Positions 7,834-24,899 of a stretch of DNA of 64,000 bases are shown one piece after another. Where the stretch lies: contig NZ_CCYK01000003.1 of assembly GCF_000826105.1 (NCBI RefSeq), positions 124,001-188,000 on the forward strand. Reading direction: 5' to 3'. A program made the position numbers and the translations under genes. A model generated the notes under the pieces. It was not told where the DNA came from, ran no database searches, and worked only from the letters and a program-made list of their open reading frames with translations. This stretch comes from Pseudomonas massiliensis (GTDB lineage Bacteria; Pseudomonadota; Gammaproteobacteria; Pseudomonadales; Pseudomonadaceae). Every line of letters begins with the position of its first letter. The first letter of the stretch is position 1.

Positions 7834-9750
7834 ATGGGCAAGATTATCGGTATTGACCTGGGGACGACCAACTCCTGCGTCTCCGTTCTGGAGAACGGCA
7901 ACGTCAAGGTCATCGAAAACGCCGAAGGCGCGCGTACCACCCCTTCGATCATCGCCTACGCCAACGACGGTGAAATCCTGGTCGGCCAGTCGGCCAAGCG
8001 CCAGGCGGTCACCAACCCGCACAACACCCTGTATGCGGTGAAGCGCCTGATCGGTCGCAAGTTCGACGAAGAAGTCGTACAGAAAGACATCAAGATGGTC
8101 CCGTACAAGATCGCCAAGGCCGACAACGGTGACGCCTGGGTCGAAGTGAACGGCCAGAAGATGGCGCCTCCTCAGATCTCGGCCGAAGTGCTGAAGAAAA
8201 TGAAGAAGACCGCCGAAGACTACCTCGGCGAGTCGGTCACCGAAGCGGTGATCACCGTTCCGGCCTACTTCAACGACAGCCAGCGTCAGGCCACCAAGGA
8301 CGCCGGCCGTATCGCCGGCCTGGACGTCAAGCGCATCATCAACGAGCCGACCGCGGCCGCGCTGGCATACGGCATGGACAAGGCCAAGGGCGACCACACC
8401 GTCATCGTGTACGACCTGGGCGGCGGTACCTTCGACGTGTCCGTGATCGAAATCGCTGAAGTCGACGGCGAGCACCAGTTCGAAGTGTTGGCCACCAACG
8501 GCGACACCTTCCTCGGTGGTGAAGACTTCGACATCCGCCTGATCGACTACCTGGTCGACGAGTTCAAGAAAGAAAGCGGCATGAACCTCAAGGGTGACCC
8601 GCTGGCGATGCAGCGTCTGAAAGAAGCCGCTGAAAAGGCCAAGATCGAACTGTCTTCCTCCCAGTCGACCGACGTCAACCTGCCATACGTCACTGCCGAC
8701 GCCACCGGGCCGAAGCACCTGAACGTGAAGATCTCCCGCGCCAAGCTCGAGTCGCTGGTCGAAGACCTGGTGCAGCGCACCATCGAGCCTTGCCGCATCG
8801 CGCTCAAGGACGCCGGCATCGACGTTGGTTCGATCAACGACGTGATCCTCGTCGGTGGCCAGACCCGCATGCCGCTGGTCCAGAAGACTGTCAGCGACTT
8901 CTTCGGCAAGGAAGCGCGCAAGGACGTCAACCCGGACGAAGCCGTTGCCATGGGCGCCGCCATCCAGGGCGCGGTACTGGCCGGTGATGTGAAGGATGTG
9001 CTGCTGCTGGACGTCAGCCCGCTGACCCTGGGTATCGAAACCATGGGCGGCGTGATGACCCCCTTGATCGAGAAGAACACCACCATCCCGACCAAGAAGT
9101 CCCAGGTGTTCTCCACCGCTGACGACAACCAGAGCGCCGTGACCATTCACGTGCTGCAGGGTGAGCGCAAGCAGGCCGCGCAGAACAAGTCCCTGGGCAA
9201 GTTCGACCTGAGCGACATTCCGCCAGCACCGCGTGGCGTGCCTCAGATCGAAGTGACCTTCGACATCGACGCCAACGGCATCCTGCACGTGGGCGCGAAA
9301 GACAAGGCCACCGGCAAGCAGCAGTCCATCGTGATCAAGGCCAACTCCGGCCTGTCCGAGGAAGAAATCCAGCAGATGGTGCGTGACGCCGAGGCCAATG
9401 CCGAGGAAGACCGCAAGTTCGAAGAGCTGGCCACTGCCCGCAACCAGGGTGACGCGCTGGTGCACTCCACTCGCAAGATGGTCAGCGAGGCGGGCGACAA
9501 GGTGACCGCCGAAGAGAAAGCGGCCATCGAAACCGCGGTCAGCGCGCTGGAAACGGCTGTAAAGGGCGACGACAAGGCGGCCATCGAGGCGCGCATCGAA
9601 GAGCTGTCCAAGGTCACCGCGCCTGTGGCTCAGAAGATGTACGCCGAGGCAGGCCCTCAGGAAGCTGGCGCGCAGCCAGCGGCTGAAGAGCCGAAGAAGC
9701 ACGACGACGTCGTCGATGCCGAGTTCGAAGAAGTGAAAGACAACAAGTAA
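7834..9750 (+). CDS. dnaK: Molecular chaperone DnaK (Hsp70)
   Basis: DnaK is the cytoplasmic ATP-dependent chaperone that binds exposed hydrophobic peptides with DnaJ and GrpE. The 638-residue product has the phosphate-1 motif [11 protein letters not shown] near residues 6-16, the connecting motif [13 protein letters not shown], phosphate-2 [12 protein letters not shown], the linker [15 protein letters not shown], a peptide-binding beta domain and a C-terminal lid ending in the acidic EEVKDNK. Codon use is strongly biased, as expected for a highly expressed gene. Confidence 0.99.
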   Translation: MGKIIGIDLGTTNSCVSVLENGNVKVIENAEGARTTPSIIAYANDGEILVGQSAKRQAVTNPHNTLYAVKRLIGRKFDEEVVQKDIKMVPYKIAKADNGDAWVEVNGQKMAPPQISAEVLKKMKKTAEDYLGESVTEAVITVPAYFNDSQRQATKDAGRIAGLDVKRIINEPTAAALAYGMDKAKGDHTVIVYDLGGGTFDVSVIEIAEVDGEHQFEVLATNGDTFLGGEDFDIRLIDYLVDEFKKESGMNLKGDPLAMQRLKEAAEKAKIELSSSQSTDVNLPYVTADATGPKHLNVKISRAKLESLVEDLVQRTIEPCRIALKDAGIDVGSINDVILVGGQTRMPLVQKTVSDFFGKEARKDVNPDEAVAMGAAIQGAVLAGDVKDVLLLDVSPLTLGIETMGGVMTPLIEKNTTIPTKKSQVFSTADDNQSAVTIHVLQGERKQAAQNKSLGKFDLSDIPPAPRGVPQIEVTFDIDANGILHVGAKDKATGKQQSIVIKANSGLSEEEIQQMVRDAEANAEEDRKFEELATARNQGDALVHSTRKMVSEAGDKVTAEEKAAIETAVSALETAVKGDDKAAIEARIEELSKVTAPVAQKMYAEAGPQEAGAQPAAEEPKKHDDVVDAEFEEVKDNK

Positions 9751-10055
9751 GCCTTACTTGTGATCGGCCGGTTTCCTGCATTCGCGCGGTGACTGGTAGC
9801 ATGTCGCCGCGCGGGGGCCCTGGTCCCCGCGTTGGCGTGTCTGGAACACAGGAAATTCATCGCGCCCGGTTTGCCGGGCGCGTTCTGCTGACCATGGCGC
9901 GAACGCAGGGGTGTGGCTATCCACCCCGGCGCCGGGCCGGCAAGCGTGCCAGCGGTCGCCCCGTCTTCAGGCGTGGCGGCGGGGCTCGGCCAGCGCGCTT
10001 CCTGGCTCAGGCCAGGGAGCATTGGCGAATCTTATTCAGGGTGTAAAACGACCAT
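9751..10055 (+). other. dnaK-dnaJ gap with two strong hairpins
   Basis: This 305-base gap holds two GC-rich inverted repeats: CGCGGGG/CCCCGCG at 9810-9831 and a perfect 9-bp stem CGCGCCCGG-TTTG-CCGGGCGCG at 9861-9882. The second is followed by only a weak T run, so it may attenuate rather than fully terminate dnaK transcripts. I found no third sigma-32 promoter and no gene. Confidence 0.55.
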
Positions 10056-12006
<1,951 letters not shown>

Positions 12007-12020
12007 CTTGCAGGGGGCGC

Positions 12021-12103
12021 ATTCGCGAGCTGCGCCTTCGGCTTCGCCCGCTTCCCACTGGTGTTCGGCCTGCGTTGGTAGGAAGCGGGCGCAGCTCGCG
12101 AAA
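12021..12103. repeat. REPIN (opposed REP pair) between dapB and carA
   Basis: ATTCGCGAGCTGCGCC at the left and GGCGCAGCTCGCGAA at the right are inverted copies flanking about 45 bases. This family differs from the GCTAGC-type REPs at 731-1550 and recurs at 17292-17362. Confidence 0.75.
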
Positions 12104-12155
12104 GGGCCTTACGCTTACGACTGGGTGGGCCGTCTGGCGGCCCGGCGAATTTAAC

Positions 12156-12329
12156 ATGTGCCGGGAGTGGACCTAAATGTCGCTTTTCTGTAAGCTACAG
12201 CTTTAGTGTGTCCACTAAAAGCGCGCAGATGATTCGATGAAAAAGCGGGGTGACGTGTCAATACGTCTCTCCGCTTTTTTACAACCTGCGTTCGCCCCTT
12301 CAGGCTTGATTTATCGGAGGTCTTCTTGA
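12156..12329 (+). promoter_or_regulatory. carA leader with short ORFs and a terminator-like hairpin
   Basis: Three short frames follow each other. ATG 12156 encodes 6 codons ending TAA. ATG 12177, preceded by GGGAG, encodes MSLFCKLQL. ATG 12237 encodes about 30 residues running straight through the hairpin at 12240-12280, with Arg-Arg near its end and a TGA that overlaps the carA TTG start. This layout fits attenuation or translational coupling of carA to arginine or pyrimidine supply. I recall that leader control was proposed for P. aeruginosa carAB. Which frame is translated cannot be told from sequence. Confidence 0.5.
12240..12280 (+). terminator. Attenuator hairpin in the carA leader
   Basis: AAAAAGCGG pairs with CCGCTTTTT through an extended stem (GTGACGT / ACGTCTC with one mismatch) and ends in six T residues. 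It sits 46 bases before the carA start, so it must be regulated or leaky. Confidence 0.75.
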
Positions 12330-13462
12330 CTAAGCCAGCCATACTCGCCCTTGCCGACGGCAGCGTCTTTCGCGGTGAAGCGATCGGAGCCGACGGCCAG
12401 ACCGTCGGAGAGGTGGTGTTCAACACCGCAATGACCGGCTATCAGGAAATTCTCACCGACCCTTCCTACGCCCAGCAGATCGTTACCCTGACCTACCCGC
12501 ATATCGGCAACACCGGTACCACCGCGCTGGACGCCGAGGCTGACCGCGTCTGGTCCGCCGGCCTGGTGATCCGCGACCTGCCACTGGTGGCCAGCAACTG
12601 GCGTAACACCCAGTCCCTGTCCGACTACCTCAAGGCCAACAATGTAGTGGCCATCGCCGGGATCGACACCCGCCGCCTGACCCGCCTGCTGCGTGAGAAG
12701 GGCGCGCAGAATGGCTGCATCCTGGCCGGCGACGACATCTCTGAAGAAGCGGCCATCGCCGCCGCTCGCGCCTTCCCTGGCCTCAAGGGCATGGACCTGG
12801 CCAAGGAAGTCAGCACCAAGGAAACCTACAGCTGGCGTGAAGGCGTCTGGGCTTTGGCCACCGACACCCATGCGGTGATGAAGGACGAAGAACTGCCGTA
12901 TCACGTAGTCGCCTACGACTATGGCGTGAAGCTGAATATCCTGCGCATGCTGGTGGCCCGTGGTTGCCGCTTGACCGTGGTACCGGCGCAAACCCCGGCC
13001 AATGAAGTGCTGGCACTCAAGCCCGACGGCGTGTTCCTGTCCAATGGCCCTGGCGATCCTGAGCCTTGCGACTACGCGATCAAGGCGATCCAGGAAGTTC
13101 TGGAAACCGACACGCCGGTGTTCGGCATCTGCCTGGGCCACCAGTTGCTGGCCCTGGCCGCTGGCGCCCGCACAGTGAAGATGGATACGGGCCACCATGG
13201 TGCCAACCATCCGGTACAGGACCTCGATACCGGCGTGGTGATGATCACCAGCCAGAACCACGGCTTCGCGGTGGATGAAAGCACCCTGCCCAAGAACGTG
13301 CGCGCCATCCATAAGTCGCTGTTCGACGGCACCCTGCAGGGGATCGAGCTCACTGACAAGGACGCGTTCAGCTTCCAGGGCCATCCTGAAGCCAGCCCGG
13401 GGCCGACCGACGTCGCCCCGCTGTTCGACCGCTTCATCGATGCGATGGCCAAGCGCCGCTAA
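12326..13462 (+). CDS. carA: Carbamoyl-phosphate synthase small subunit
   Basis: CarA is the glutaminase subunit that feeds ammonia to CarB for carbamoyl phosphate, precursor of arginine and pyrimidines. The 378-residue protein has the N-terminal CPSase domain ([16 protein letters not shown]) and a C-terminal class I amidotransferase with nucleophile Cys in [12 protein letters not shown] and His/Glu in [11 protein letters not shown]. The start is TTG 12326, supported by GGAGG five bases upstream and by the N-terminus [12 protein letters not shown]; unusual initiation is also recalled for P. aeruginosa carA. The stop of an upstream short frame overlaps this start by four bases. Confidence 0.97.
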   Translation: MTKPAILALADGSVFRGEAIGADGQTVGEVVFNTAMTGYQEILTDPSYAQQIVTLTYPHIGNTGTTALDAEADRVWSAGLVIRDLPLVASNWRNTQSLSDYLKANNVVAIAGIDTRRLTRLLREKGAQNGCILAGDDISEEAAIAAARAFPGLKGMDLAKEVSTKETYSWREGVWALATDTHAVMKDEELPYHVVAYDYGVKLNILRMLVARGCRLTVVPAQTPANEVLALKPDGVFLSNGPGDPEPCDYAIKAIQEVLETDTPVFGICLGHQLLALAAGARTVKMDTGHHGANHPVQDLDTGVVMITSQNHGFAVDESTLPKNVRAIHKSLFDGTLQGIELTDKDAFSFQGHPEASPGPTDVAPLFDRFIDAMAKRR

Positions 13463-13580
13463 CTGCTGATAGCCCTCGGCCCGCCCGCTCCAGCCGGGCG
13501 GGACGGCGCGGCCCTAGATTGTTCGAGGCGGCTCGCCCCAGCCGGGCTCGCCCACCGATTCGCGGAATTGAGTGACAACC

Positions 13581-16798
<3,218 letters not shown>

Positions 16799-16802
<4 letters not shown>

Positions 16803-17272
16803 ATAAATACCCCATGACCGTCCAGGGCGCGCGCGCCCTGGAGCAGGAACTGAAGGTGCTCAAGGAGCAACGCCCGCTGATCAGCGCGAAGATCGGCGAG
16901 GCCCGCGAGCTGGGCGACCTGAAGGAAAACGCCGAATACCATGCCGCCCGTGAAGAGCAGGGCCTGGCCGAGGCGCGTATCCGTGACATCGAAGGGCGCC
17001 TGCAGAACGCCGTGGTGATCGACGTGACCACCATCGAGCCGACTGGCAAGGTGATCTTCGGCACCACCGTGGAAATCGCCAATACCGAGACCGACGAGCG
17101 CGTGAAATACCAGATCGTCGGCGAGGACGAGGCCGACATCAAGGCCGGCAAGCTGTCCGTCGGCTCGCCCATCGCCCGGTCGCTGATCGGCAAGGAAGAA
17201 GGCGACGTGGTGGTGGTCAAGACCCCGAGCGGTACCGTCGAGTACGAGATCATCGAGGTCTTGCACATCTAG
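16799..17272 (+). CDS. greA: Transcript cleavage factor GreA
   Basis: GreA rescues backtracked RNA polymerase by stimulating transcript cleavage through the secondary channel. The 157-residue protein has the N-terminal coiled coil with the acidic tip [17 protein letters not shown] and the C-terminal FKBP-like domain ([23 protein letters not shown]). Its ATG overlaps the carB stop by four bases (ATGA), so translation is probably coupled to carB. Confidence 0.98.
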
Positions 17273-17291
17273 GGCTTCTGGCCTGTGGATG

Positions 17292-17362
17292 TATTCGCGA
17301 GCTGTCGCTCGCTCCTGCAGGGAGATCAACGACCCTGCGGGATGCGCGCGCAGCTCGCGAAC
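17292..17362. repeat. REPIN between greA and yhbY
   Basis: TATTCGCGAGCTG and CAGCTCGCGAA are inverted copies about 50 bases apart, the same family as the element at 12021-12103. It sits between the convergent greA and yhbY. Confidence 0.75.
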
Positions 17363-17382
17363 GAGGCCTGGGGCCTGTCGGA

Positions 17383-17691
17383 TCAGTGGAACCGATGGAT
17401 GTTCGACAGCTGCTTGTTCGGCTGTGGATTGCGGCGGTAGATCAGGGCCATCTTGCCGATGACCTGGACCAGCTCCGCGCGCCCCGCCTGGCACAGGCCG
17501 GTGATGGCCTCCAGGCGTTCTTCCCGGTCGAGGATGTTCACCTTGACCTTGATCAGCTCGTGGTCGGCCAGGGCACGCTCCAGTTCGGCCGCCACACCCT
17601 CGCTGACGCCATTCTCGGCTACGATCAAGACCGGCTTGAGATGGTGACCAATGGATTTGTATTGCTTCTTCTGCTCTGTATTGAGCGGCAT
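17383..17691 (-). CDS. yhbY: YhbY-family ribosome-associated RNA-binding protein
   Basis: A 102-residue single CRM-domain protein. The first half carries the CRM core (LKPVLIVAENGVSEGVAAELERAL) and the GxxG-type RNA loop region follows near VQVIGKMALIYRR. E. coli YhbY associates with pre-50S particles. It is divergent from rlmE, itself a 50S-modifying enzyme, with 104 bases for both promoters. Confidence 0.93.
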   Translation of the reverse strand: MPLNTEQKKQYKSIGHHLKPVLIVAENGVSEGVAAELERALADHELIKVKVNILDREERLEAITGLCQAGRAELVQVIGKMALIYRRNPQPNKQLSNIHRFH

Positions 17692-17795
17692 AATCTGACC
17701 CTTTGATTGAAACCGTATAAAACGGCGGCCATTTTACCCGAGCGCCCGGTATTAAGCCCAGCGACACGCAACGCCGCCCTACCCAGAGGTGCCCA

Positions 17796-18416
17796 GTGGC
17801 CCGTTCCAAGACAAGCCATAACTGGCTTAAAGAACATTTCAACGACCCCTACGTGAAAATGGCGCAGAAGGATGGCTACCGTTCTCGCGCCAGCTACAAG
17901 CTGCTGGAGATCCAGGAAAAGGACAAGCTCATCCGCCCCGGCATGTCGGTGATCGACCTCGGTGCCGCGCCGGGGGGCTGGTCGCAGGTGACCAGTCGGC
18001 TGATCGGCGGCCAGGGCCGGCTGATCGCGTCGGACATCCTGGAAATGGACAGCATTCCCGACGTGACCTTCATCCAGGGGGACTTCACCCAGGACGCCGT
18101 GCTCGCGCAGATCCTCGAAGCGGTCGGTGGCAGCGAGGTGGACCTTGTTATTTCAGACATGGCCCCCAATATGAGTGGACTGAGCGCGGTGGACATGCCC
18201 CGGGCCATGTTCCTGTGCGAACTCGCCCTGGACCTGGCCGGCCGGGTACTCAAGCCAGGCGGGGATTTTCTGATCAAGATCTTCCAGGGCGAGGGTTTCG
18301 ACACCTACCTCAAGACCGTTCGGCAGATGTTCGACAAGGTACAGATGCGCAAGCCCCTGTCCTCCCGGGATCGCTCTCGCGAGCAATACCTTCTCGCGCG
18401 CGGGTTCAAGGGCTGA
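17796..18416 (+). CDS. rlmE: 23S rRNA (uridine-2'-O)-methyltransferase RlmE
   Basis: RlmE (FtsJ/RrmJ) methylates the 2'-OH of U2552 in the 23S A-loop, a late and heat-related step in 50S assembly. The 206-residue enzyme has the SAM site [12 protein letters not shown], the acidic motif SDMAPNMSG and catalytic lysines in [10 protein letters not shown] and [16 protein letters not shown] 17796 is the only start giving the family N-terminus [15 protein letters not shown]. ftsH follows, as in many gammaproteobacteria. Confidence 0.97.
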   Translation: MARSKTSHNWLKEHFNDPYVKMAQKDGYRSRASYKLLEIQEKDKLIRPGMSVIDLGAAPGGWSQVTSRLIGGQGRLIASDILEMDSIPDVTFIQGDFTQDAVLAQILEAVGGSEVDLVISDMAPNMSGLSAVDMPRAMFLCELALDLAGRVLKPGGDFLIKIFQGEGFDTYLKTVRQMFDKVQMRKPLSSRDRSREQYLLARGFKG

Positions 18417-18625
18417 AGGCTACACTGAAGCAGCCTCACGGCAGCCGATAGCTTTTTTCAAATGGTGGCTGCGATGAAGCATAAGCGAGTATTACGCAGT
18501 CAAAAGTTTCACAAAGCGTTACAAGCGGCGTCTGCGCATGCCTAGGTTGTGTAGTAAGTTAGGCCGATGGACATCATACGAAGCCTGGCGCTGGGTCTTA
18601 GGGATCGGCTTCAGAGGGTAGCGAA

Positions 18626-20542
<1,917 letters not shown>

Positions 20543-20550
20543 GGCCTCAC

Positions 20551-21402
20551 ATGAGTTCCACGCTGCACTCGACCCGGTTGCCTTGCGGCAACCGGGTTCT
20601 TGATTTATCCCATACCCATGTCATGGGTATCCTCAATGTAACCCCGGACTCTTTCTCCGACGGCGGCCGCTTCAAGGGTGTCGAGCGCGCGCTCGCGCAC
20701 GCCAGGAACATGGTCGCGGCAGGCGCAAGCCTGATCGACGTCGGTGGAGAGTCGACGCGCCCAGGTGCGCTGCCCGTATCCGAGCAGGAAGAGCTCGATC
20801 GCGTCTGCCCGGTGGTGGAAGCCATCGCCGCCGAGCTGGATGTGATCATTTCCGTGGATACTTCCACGCCCGTAGTCATTCGACAGAGCGCTGCGCTGGG
20901 CATGGGCCTGGTCAATGATGTGCGCTCCCTGCGCCGTCCCGGTGCCCTGGAGGCCGCTGCCGATACTCAGGCCGCGGTATGCCTGATGCATATGCAGGGC
21001 GAACCCGGCAACATGCAGGACAATCCTCACTACACCGATTTGGTCGGCGAAGTGGCCGATTTCCTCGCCGAGCGCATGCGCGCCTGTCAGAATGCGGGCA
21101 TTGATGCATCACGCATCGTACTGGACCCCGGCTTTGGCTTCGCCAAGACCCACGACCACAACCTGAGCCTGTTCAAGCGGCTCGAGGCGCTGGACGCCCT
21201 GGGACGGCCCTTGCTGGTGGGCGTGTCGCGCAAGAGTATCGTCGGCCAGGCCCTCGGCAAGCCCGTGGACCAGCGCCTGGCGGGCAGCCTGGCACTGGCG
21301 GCCTTGGCCACGCTCAAGGGCGCGCGCATCCTGCGCGTGCATGACGTGGCCGAGACGGTGGATGTGGTGCGTATGATCGCGGCAGTCAGCGCGGCGCAAT
21401 AA
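20551..21402 (+). CDS. folP: Dihydropteroate synthase
   Basis: FolP condenses p-aminobenzoate with hydroxymethyl-dihydropterin diphosphate in folate synthesis and is the sulfonamide target. The 283-residue TIM barrel has both PROSITE-type motifs, [15 protein letters not shown] and [13 protein letters not shown], plus late RKSIVGQAL and [12 protein letters not shown]. It sits between ftsH and glmM in the conserved ftsH-folP-glmM order, 17 bases before glmM. Confidence 0.98.
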   Translation: MSSTLHSTRLPCGNRVLDLSHTHVMGILNVTPDSFSDGGRFKGVERALAHARNMVAAGASLIDVGGESTRPGALPVSEQEELDRVCPVVEAIAAELDVIISVDTSTPVVIRQSAALGMGLVNDVRSLRRPGALEAAADTQAAVCLMHMQGEPGNMQDNPHYTDLVGEVADFLAERMRACQNAGIDASRIVLDPGFGFAKTHDHNLSLFKRLEALDALGRPLLVGVSRKSIVGQALGKPVDQRLAGSLALAALATLKGARILRVHDVAETVDVVRMIAAVSAAQ

Positions 21403-21419
21403 GAACGAACGGAGCACCT

Positions 21420-22757
21420 ATGAGCAAAAAATATTTCGGCACCGACGGTATTCGGGGCCGTGTGGGTCAATACCCCATTACCCCGGACTTCATGCTCAAG
21501 CTCGGCTGGGCGGCTGGCATGGCCTTCCGCAAGCTTGGCGCCTGCCGCGTGCTGGTAGGCAAGGACACTCGCATTTCCGGCTACATGTTCGAATCCGCGC
21601 TGGAGGCCGGTCTGTCGGCCGCCGGGGCGGACGTGATGCTGCTGGGCCCGATGCCCACGCCTGCCATCGCCTATCTGACGCGAACCTTCCATGCCGAGGC
21701 GGGCATCGTGATCAGCGCCTCCCACAACCCGCACCACGACAATGGCATCAAGTTCTTTTCGGGTCAGGGCACCAAGCTGCCTGACGAAATCGAGCTGATG
21801 ATCGAAGAACTCATGGACCAGCCCATGACCGTGGCCGAGTCCGGCAACCTGGGCAAGGTATCGCGGATCAACGACGCGGCCGGCCGGTATATCGAATTCT
21901 GCAAGAGCAGCGTGCCCACCAGCACCGACTTCGCTGGCCTCAAGCTGGTGGTGGACTGCGCCCATGGGGCTACCTACAAGGTCGCGCCCAATGTCTTCCG
22001 CGAGCTTGGCGCCCAGGTCACCGCCATCTCGGTGCAGCCGGACGGCCTCAACATCAATGAAAACTGTGGCTCGACTCACATGGAGGCGCTCCAGGCCGCT
22101 GTGCTGCTGGGGCATGCCGACATGGGCATCGCCTTCGACGGCGACGGCGATCGCGTGCTGATGGTCGACCATACCGGTGCCATCGTCGATGGTGACGAGC
22201 TGCTGTTCATTATCGCCCGCGACCTGAAGGAGCGCGGCCGCCTCGAAGGCGGCGTGGTCGGGACCCTGATGAGCAATCTGGGCCTGGAACTGGCCTTGCG
22301 CGACCTGGACATTCCCTTCAGTCGCGCCAAGGTCGGCGACCGCTACGTAATCGCTGACATGGCCGAGCGTGGCTGGCCATTGGGGGGCGAGAATTCCGGC
22401 CACATCGTATGCTCCCAACACACCACCACCGGCGACGCGATCATCGCCGCGCTGCAGGTGCTGCTGGCCCTCAAGCGTCGCGGTGAGACCCTGGCCCAAG
22501 CCCGGCACGGCCTGCGCAAGTGCCCGCAGATACTGATCAATGTTCGCTTCGACGGTGGTCAGGACCCTGTCAGTCATCCCTCGGTGGAGCAGGCCTGCCA
22601 GCGGGTCACCGATGCCATGGGCGGCCGCGGCCGGGTGTTGCTGCGCAAGTCCGGCACCGAGCCGCTGGTGCGGGTCATGGTCGAGGGAGACGAAGAAGCC
22701 CAGGTGCGCCGCTACGCGGAAGAGCTCGCCGGGGTGGTGGAAGAAGTTTGTGCGTGA
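21420..22757 (+). CDS. glmM: Phosphoglucosamine mutase
   Basis: GlmM converts glucosamine-6-phosphate to glucosamine-1-phosphate for UDP-GlcNAc, peptidoglycan and LPS. The 445-residue enzyme has the phosphoserine loop [17 protein letters not shown] near residue 101, the Mg2+ site FDGDGDRVL, the sugar-binding GGENSGHI and the phosphate-binding loop [15 protein letters not shown]. It starts [13 protein letters not shown] behind a clear GGAGCA ribosome site. Confidence 0.98.
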   Translation: MSKKYFGTDGIRGRVGQYPITPDFMLKLGWAAGMAFRKLGACRVLVGKDTRISGYMFESALEAGLSAAGADVMLLGPMPTPAIAYLTRTFHAEAGIVISASHNPHHDNGIKFFSGQGTKLPDEIELMIEELMDQPMTVAESGNLGKVSRINDAAGRYIEFCKSSVPTSTDFAGLKLVVDCAHGATYKVAPNVFRELGAQVTAISVQPDGLNINENCGSTHMEALQAAVLLGHADMGIAFDGDGDRVLMVDHTGAIVDGDELLFIIARDLKERGRLEGGVVGTLMSNLGLELALRDLDIPFSRAKVGDRYVIADMAERGWPLGGENSGHIVCSQHTTTGDAIIAALQVLLALKRRGETLAQARHGLRKCPQILINVRFDGGQDPVSHPSVEQACQRVTDAMGGRGRVLLRKSGTEPLVRVMVEGDEEAQVRRYAEELAGVVEEVCA

Positions 22758-22832
22758 TTGCCGCTTCGAAGGCTTGCCACCGAATGCGCTTATGGGTAAC
22801 ATCTGCGCCCACTTTGACCGACGGGGTAAAGC

Positions 22833-23588
22833 ATGCGTCGCTTGATGGTAGCTGGTAACTGGAAAATGCACGGTACCCGCTCCAGCGTTGCGGAGCTGCT
22901 CAAGGGGTTGAAAAGTCAGGAGTTTTCAGCGACAGTAGAGGTCGCGGTCTTTCCGGCTTTCCTTCACATCAGCGAAGCGGTCGAGGCATTGCGGGGCTCC
23001 GGTATCGCGGTAGGTGCGCAGGATCTCGCTACTCAGTCGGCGCCAGGCGCGCTTACGGGTGAGGTCGCGGCAAGCCAGCTGATGGATGCAGGCTGCTCAT
23101 TGGTGCTCATAGGGCATTCGGAGCGTCGGCAGGTCATCGGCGAGGATGAAAGCGTCCTCGTGGCGAAGTTCAAGGCTGCGCAGGAAGTGGGGCTGGTGCC
23201 CGTGCTCTGCGTGGGCGAAACCTTGGCGGAGCGCGAGGCCGAGCGAACCCTGGAAGTCGTGGGGTCGCAGCTCGACAGCATCATCGACGCGCTGGGTGTG
23301 GAAGTCTTCACCCGTGCGGTCATCGCTTACGAACCGGTCTGGGCGATTGGTACAGGTTTGACGGCAACGCCAGAGCAGGCGCAGGACGTGCATAAAGCTA
23401 TCCGCGACAAGCTGGCAGCCAGGAATGCCGAGGTTGCACAAGGCGTGCGGCTTTTGTACGGCGGCAGCGTAAAGGCGGCCAACGCGGCTGATCTGTTCCG
23501 TATGCCGGATATCGACGGGGGCCTCATTGGTGGTGCCGCCCTGAATGCAGATGAGTTCGGTGCGATCTGTCGCGCCGCGGGAAGCTGA
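22833..23588 (+). CDS. tpiA: Triosephosphate isomerase
   Basis: TpiA interconverts dihydroxyacetone phosphate and glyceraldehyde-3-phosphate. The 251-residue barrel shows catalytic Lys 11 in GNWKMHG, the electrophilic His in LIGHSERR and the base Glu in [11 protein letters not shown] with loop 6 following. GGSVKAANA forms the phosphate site. Synteny with secG directly downstream (4 bases) is normal for the genus. Confidence 0.98.
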   Translation: MRRLMVAGNWKMHGTRSSVAELLKGLKSQEFSATVEVAVFPAFLHISEAVEALRGSGIAVGAQDLATQSAPGALTGEVAASQLMDAGCSLVLIGHSERRQVIGEDESVLVAKFKAAQEVGLVPVLCVGETLAEREAERTLEVVGSQLDSIIDALGVEVFTRAVIAYEPVWAIGTGLTATPEQAQDVHKAIRDKLAARNAEVAQGVRLLYGGSVKAANAADLFRMPDIDGGLIGGAALNADEFGAICRAAGS

Positions 23589-23592
23589 CAAG

Positions 23593-23976
23593 ATGCTGGA
23601 AAACGTCGTAGTAGTGTTTCATCTGCTGGGTGCGCTCGGGGTTGTTGTCCTCGTGCTGCTGCAGCAGGGGAAAGGTGCCGAAGCAGGCGCATCTTTCGGC
23701 GCAGGGGCTTCAAATACTGTGTTCGGAAGCCAAGGTTCTGCTACCTTTCTGAGTAAGTTTACTGGTATACTCGCTGCATGTTTCTTCTTGACCAGCTTGG
23801 GGTTAGGATACTTTGCTAAGCAAAAGGCTCATGAACTGAGTCAGGCAGGGCTTCCGAATCCAGCGGTACTCGAAGTTCCACAGCAAAAACCGGCAACAGA
23901 TGATGTTCCGGTGCTCCAAGAGCAAAAAAGCGGTTCGAACACCAATGATGTTCCTCCGGCTCAAGAGCAGAAGTAA
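23593..23976 (+). CDS. secG: Preprotein translocase subunit SecG
   Basis: SecG is the small accessory subunit of the SecYEG channel. The 127-residue protein has two membrane helices (about 1-22 and 52-74) separated by the conserved [22 protein letters not shown] loop, here cited by its ends QQGKGAE and NTVFG. A polar tail with two near-repeats of DVP--QEQK follows ([16 protein letters not shown]). ATG 23593 gives the family start [17 protein letters not shown] tRNA-Leu follows 18 bases later. Confidence 0.95.
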   Translation: MLENVVVVFHLLGALGVVVLVLLQQGKGAEAGASFGAGASNTVFGSQGSATFLSKFTGILAACFFLTSLGLGYFAKQKAHELSQAGLPNPAVLEVPQQKPATDDVPVLQEQKSGSNTNDVPPAQEQK

Positions 23977-23994
23977 CAGGGTTTCAAAAGTTTT

Positions 23995-24080
23995 GCCGAG
24001 GTGGTGGAATTGGTAGACACGCAACCTTGAGGTGGTTGTGCCCATAGGGTGTAGGGGTTCGAGTCCCCTTCTCGGTACCA
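23995..24080 (+). tRNA. tRNA-Leu (GAG)
   Basis: A class II tRNA of 86 bases including an encoded CCA. Acceptor GCCGAGG pairs with TCTCGGT, the anticodon stem-loop CAACC-TTGAGGT-GGTTG shows anticodon GAG, a long variable arm follows, and the T-loop reads GGTTCGAGTCC. It reads CTC/CTT leucine codons. Position between secG and the fMet tRNA is conserved in Pseudomonas. Confidence 0.97.
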
Positions 24081-24085
24081 TATAC

Positions 24086-24114
24086 AAGAAGCCCGCACTT
24101 TGCGGGCTTTCTTG
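24086..24114 (+). terminator. Terminator after tRNA-Leu
   Basis: AAGAAGCCCGC-ACTTT-GCGGGCTTTCTT hairpin with T-rich end lies directly after the tRNA. Confidence 0.85.
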
Positions 24115-24129
24115 TTCCAGGGCTGTCGA

Positions 24130-24158
24130 TTGACCGTTCAAGGCTGAAGCCTTATACT
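24130..24158 (+). promoter_or_regulatory. Sigma-70 promoter of the initiator tRNA
   Basis: TTGACC at 24130-24135 and TATACT at 24153-24158 with a 17-base spacer form a near-consensus promoter. The start point would fall about 10 bases before the mature tRNA. Confidence 0.85.
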
Positions 24159-24174
24159 TTCGGGCCAGCTATGT

Positions 24175-24251
<77 letters not shown>

Positions 24252-24262
24252 GTATTCAGCGG

Positions 24263-24285
24263 AGCCCCTGTTCAGGGGCTTTTTG
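24263..24285 (+). terminator. Terminator-like hairpin between tRNA-fMet and rimP
   Basis: AGCCCCTG-TT-CAGGGGCT followed by TTTT. It would partly separate tRNA output from the rimP-nusA-infB operon; read-through is likely. Confidence 0.75.
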
Positions 24286-24380
24286 TTAGCTGATCAGCAC
24301 ATGCGCCGCTTCCAGGCGGTGTTTCCAGTGTGGGCGTTTCGCCCATTTTTTATTTGCACAGCATGCACGAGGGGGTTCAG

Positions 24381-24839
24381 GTGTCGAGCAAGCTAGAACA
24401 GTTGCAGGCCTTACTGGCCCCAGTGGTCGAGGCGCTTGGCTATCAGTGCTGGGGAATCGAGTACATTTCCCAGGGTCGTCATTCGCTGCTCCGTATTTAT
24501 ATCGATAAGGAAGGCGGCGTATTGGTGGACGATTGCGAGATCGTCAGCCGTCAGGTGAGTGGGGTGCTCGATGTGGAAGACCCGATCGCCGTTGAATATA
24601 CGCTGGAAGTTTCCTCTCCAGGCATGGACCGGCCGCTGTTCACGCTGGAGCAATTCGCGGCCCATGCTGGCGAACAAGTGAAGATCAAGTTGCGTATCCC
24701 CTTCGAAGGGCGGCGCAATTTCCAAGGCCTGCTTCGCGGCGTGGAAGAACAGGATGTGGTGGTCCAGGTCGATGACCATGAATTCTTGTTGCCTATCGAC
24801 TCGATCGACAAGGCACATATTATTCCCAGTTTTGACTGA
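24381..24839 (+). CDS. rimP: Ribosome maturation factor RimP
   Basis: RimP helps mature the 30S subunit. The 152-residue protein has the N-terminal alpha/beta domain ([39 protein letters not shown]) and a C-terminal SH3-like domain. GTG 24381 gives the family start [15 protein letters not shown]; longer frames from 24330 start upstream of the GAGGGGG ribosome site. It begins the rimP-nusA-infB-rbfA-truB operon. Confidence 0.95.
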   Translation: MSSKLEQLQALLAPVVEALGYQCWGIEYISQGRHSLLRIYIDKEGGVLVDDCEIVSRQVSGVLDVEDPIAVEYTLEVSSPGMDRPLFTLEQFAAHAGEQVKIKLRIPFEGRRNFQGLLRGVEEQDVVVQVDDHEFLLPIDSIDKAHIIPSFD

Positions 24840-24899
24840 GACGTTTCGGATTTCGCCTCAAGGGCGAATCCAGAAGGCTTGCGAAAGGCGAGGCGTACG

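Noticed and set aside
18417..18625. Sigma-32 promoter before ftsH
   Set aside because: No CTTGAA and CCCCAT pair with proper spacing is present.
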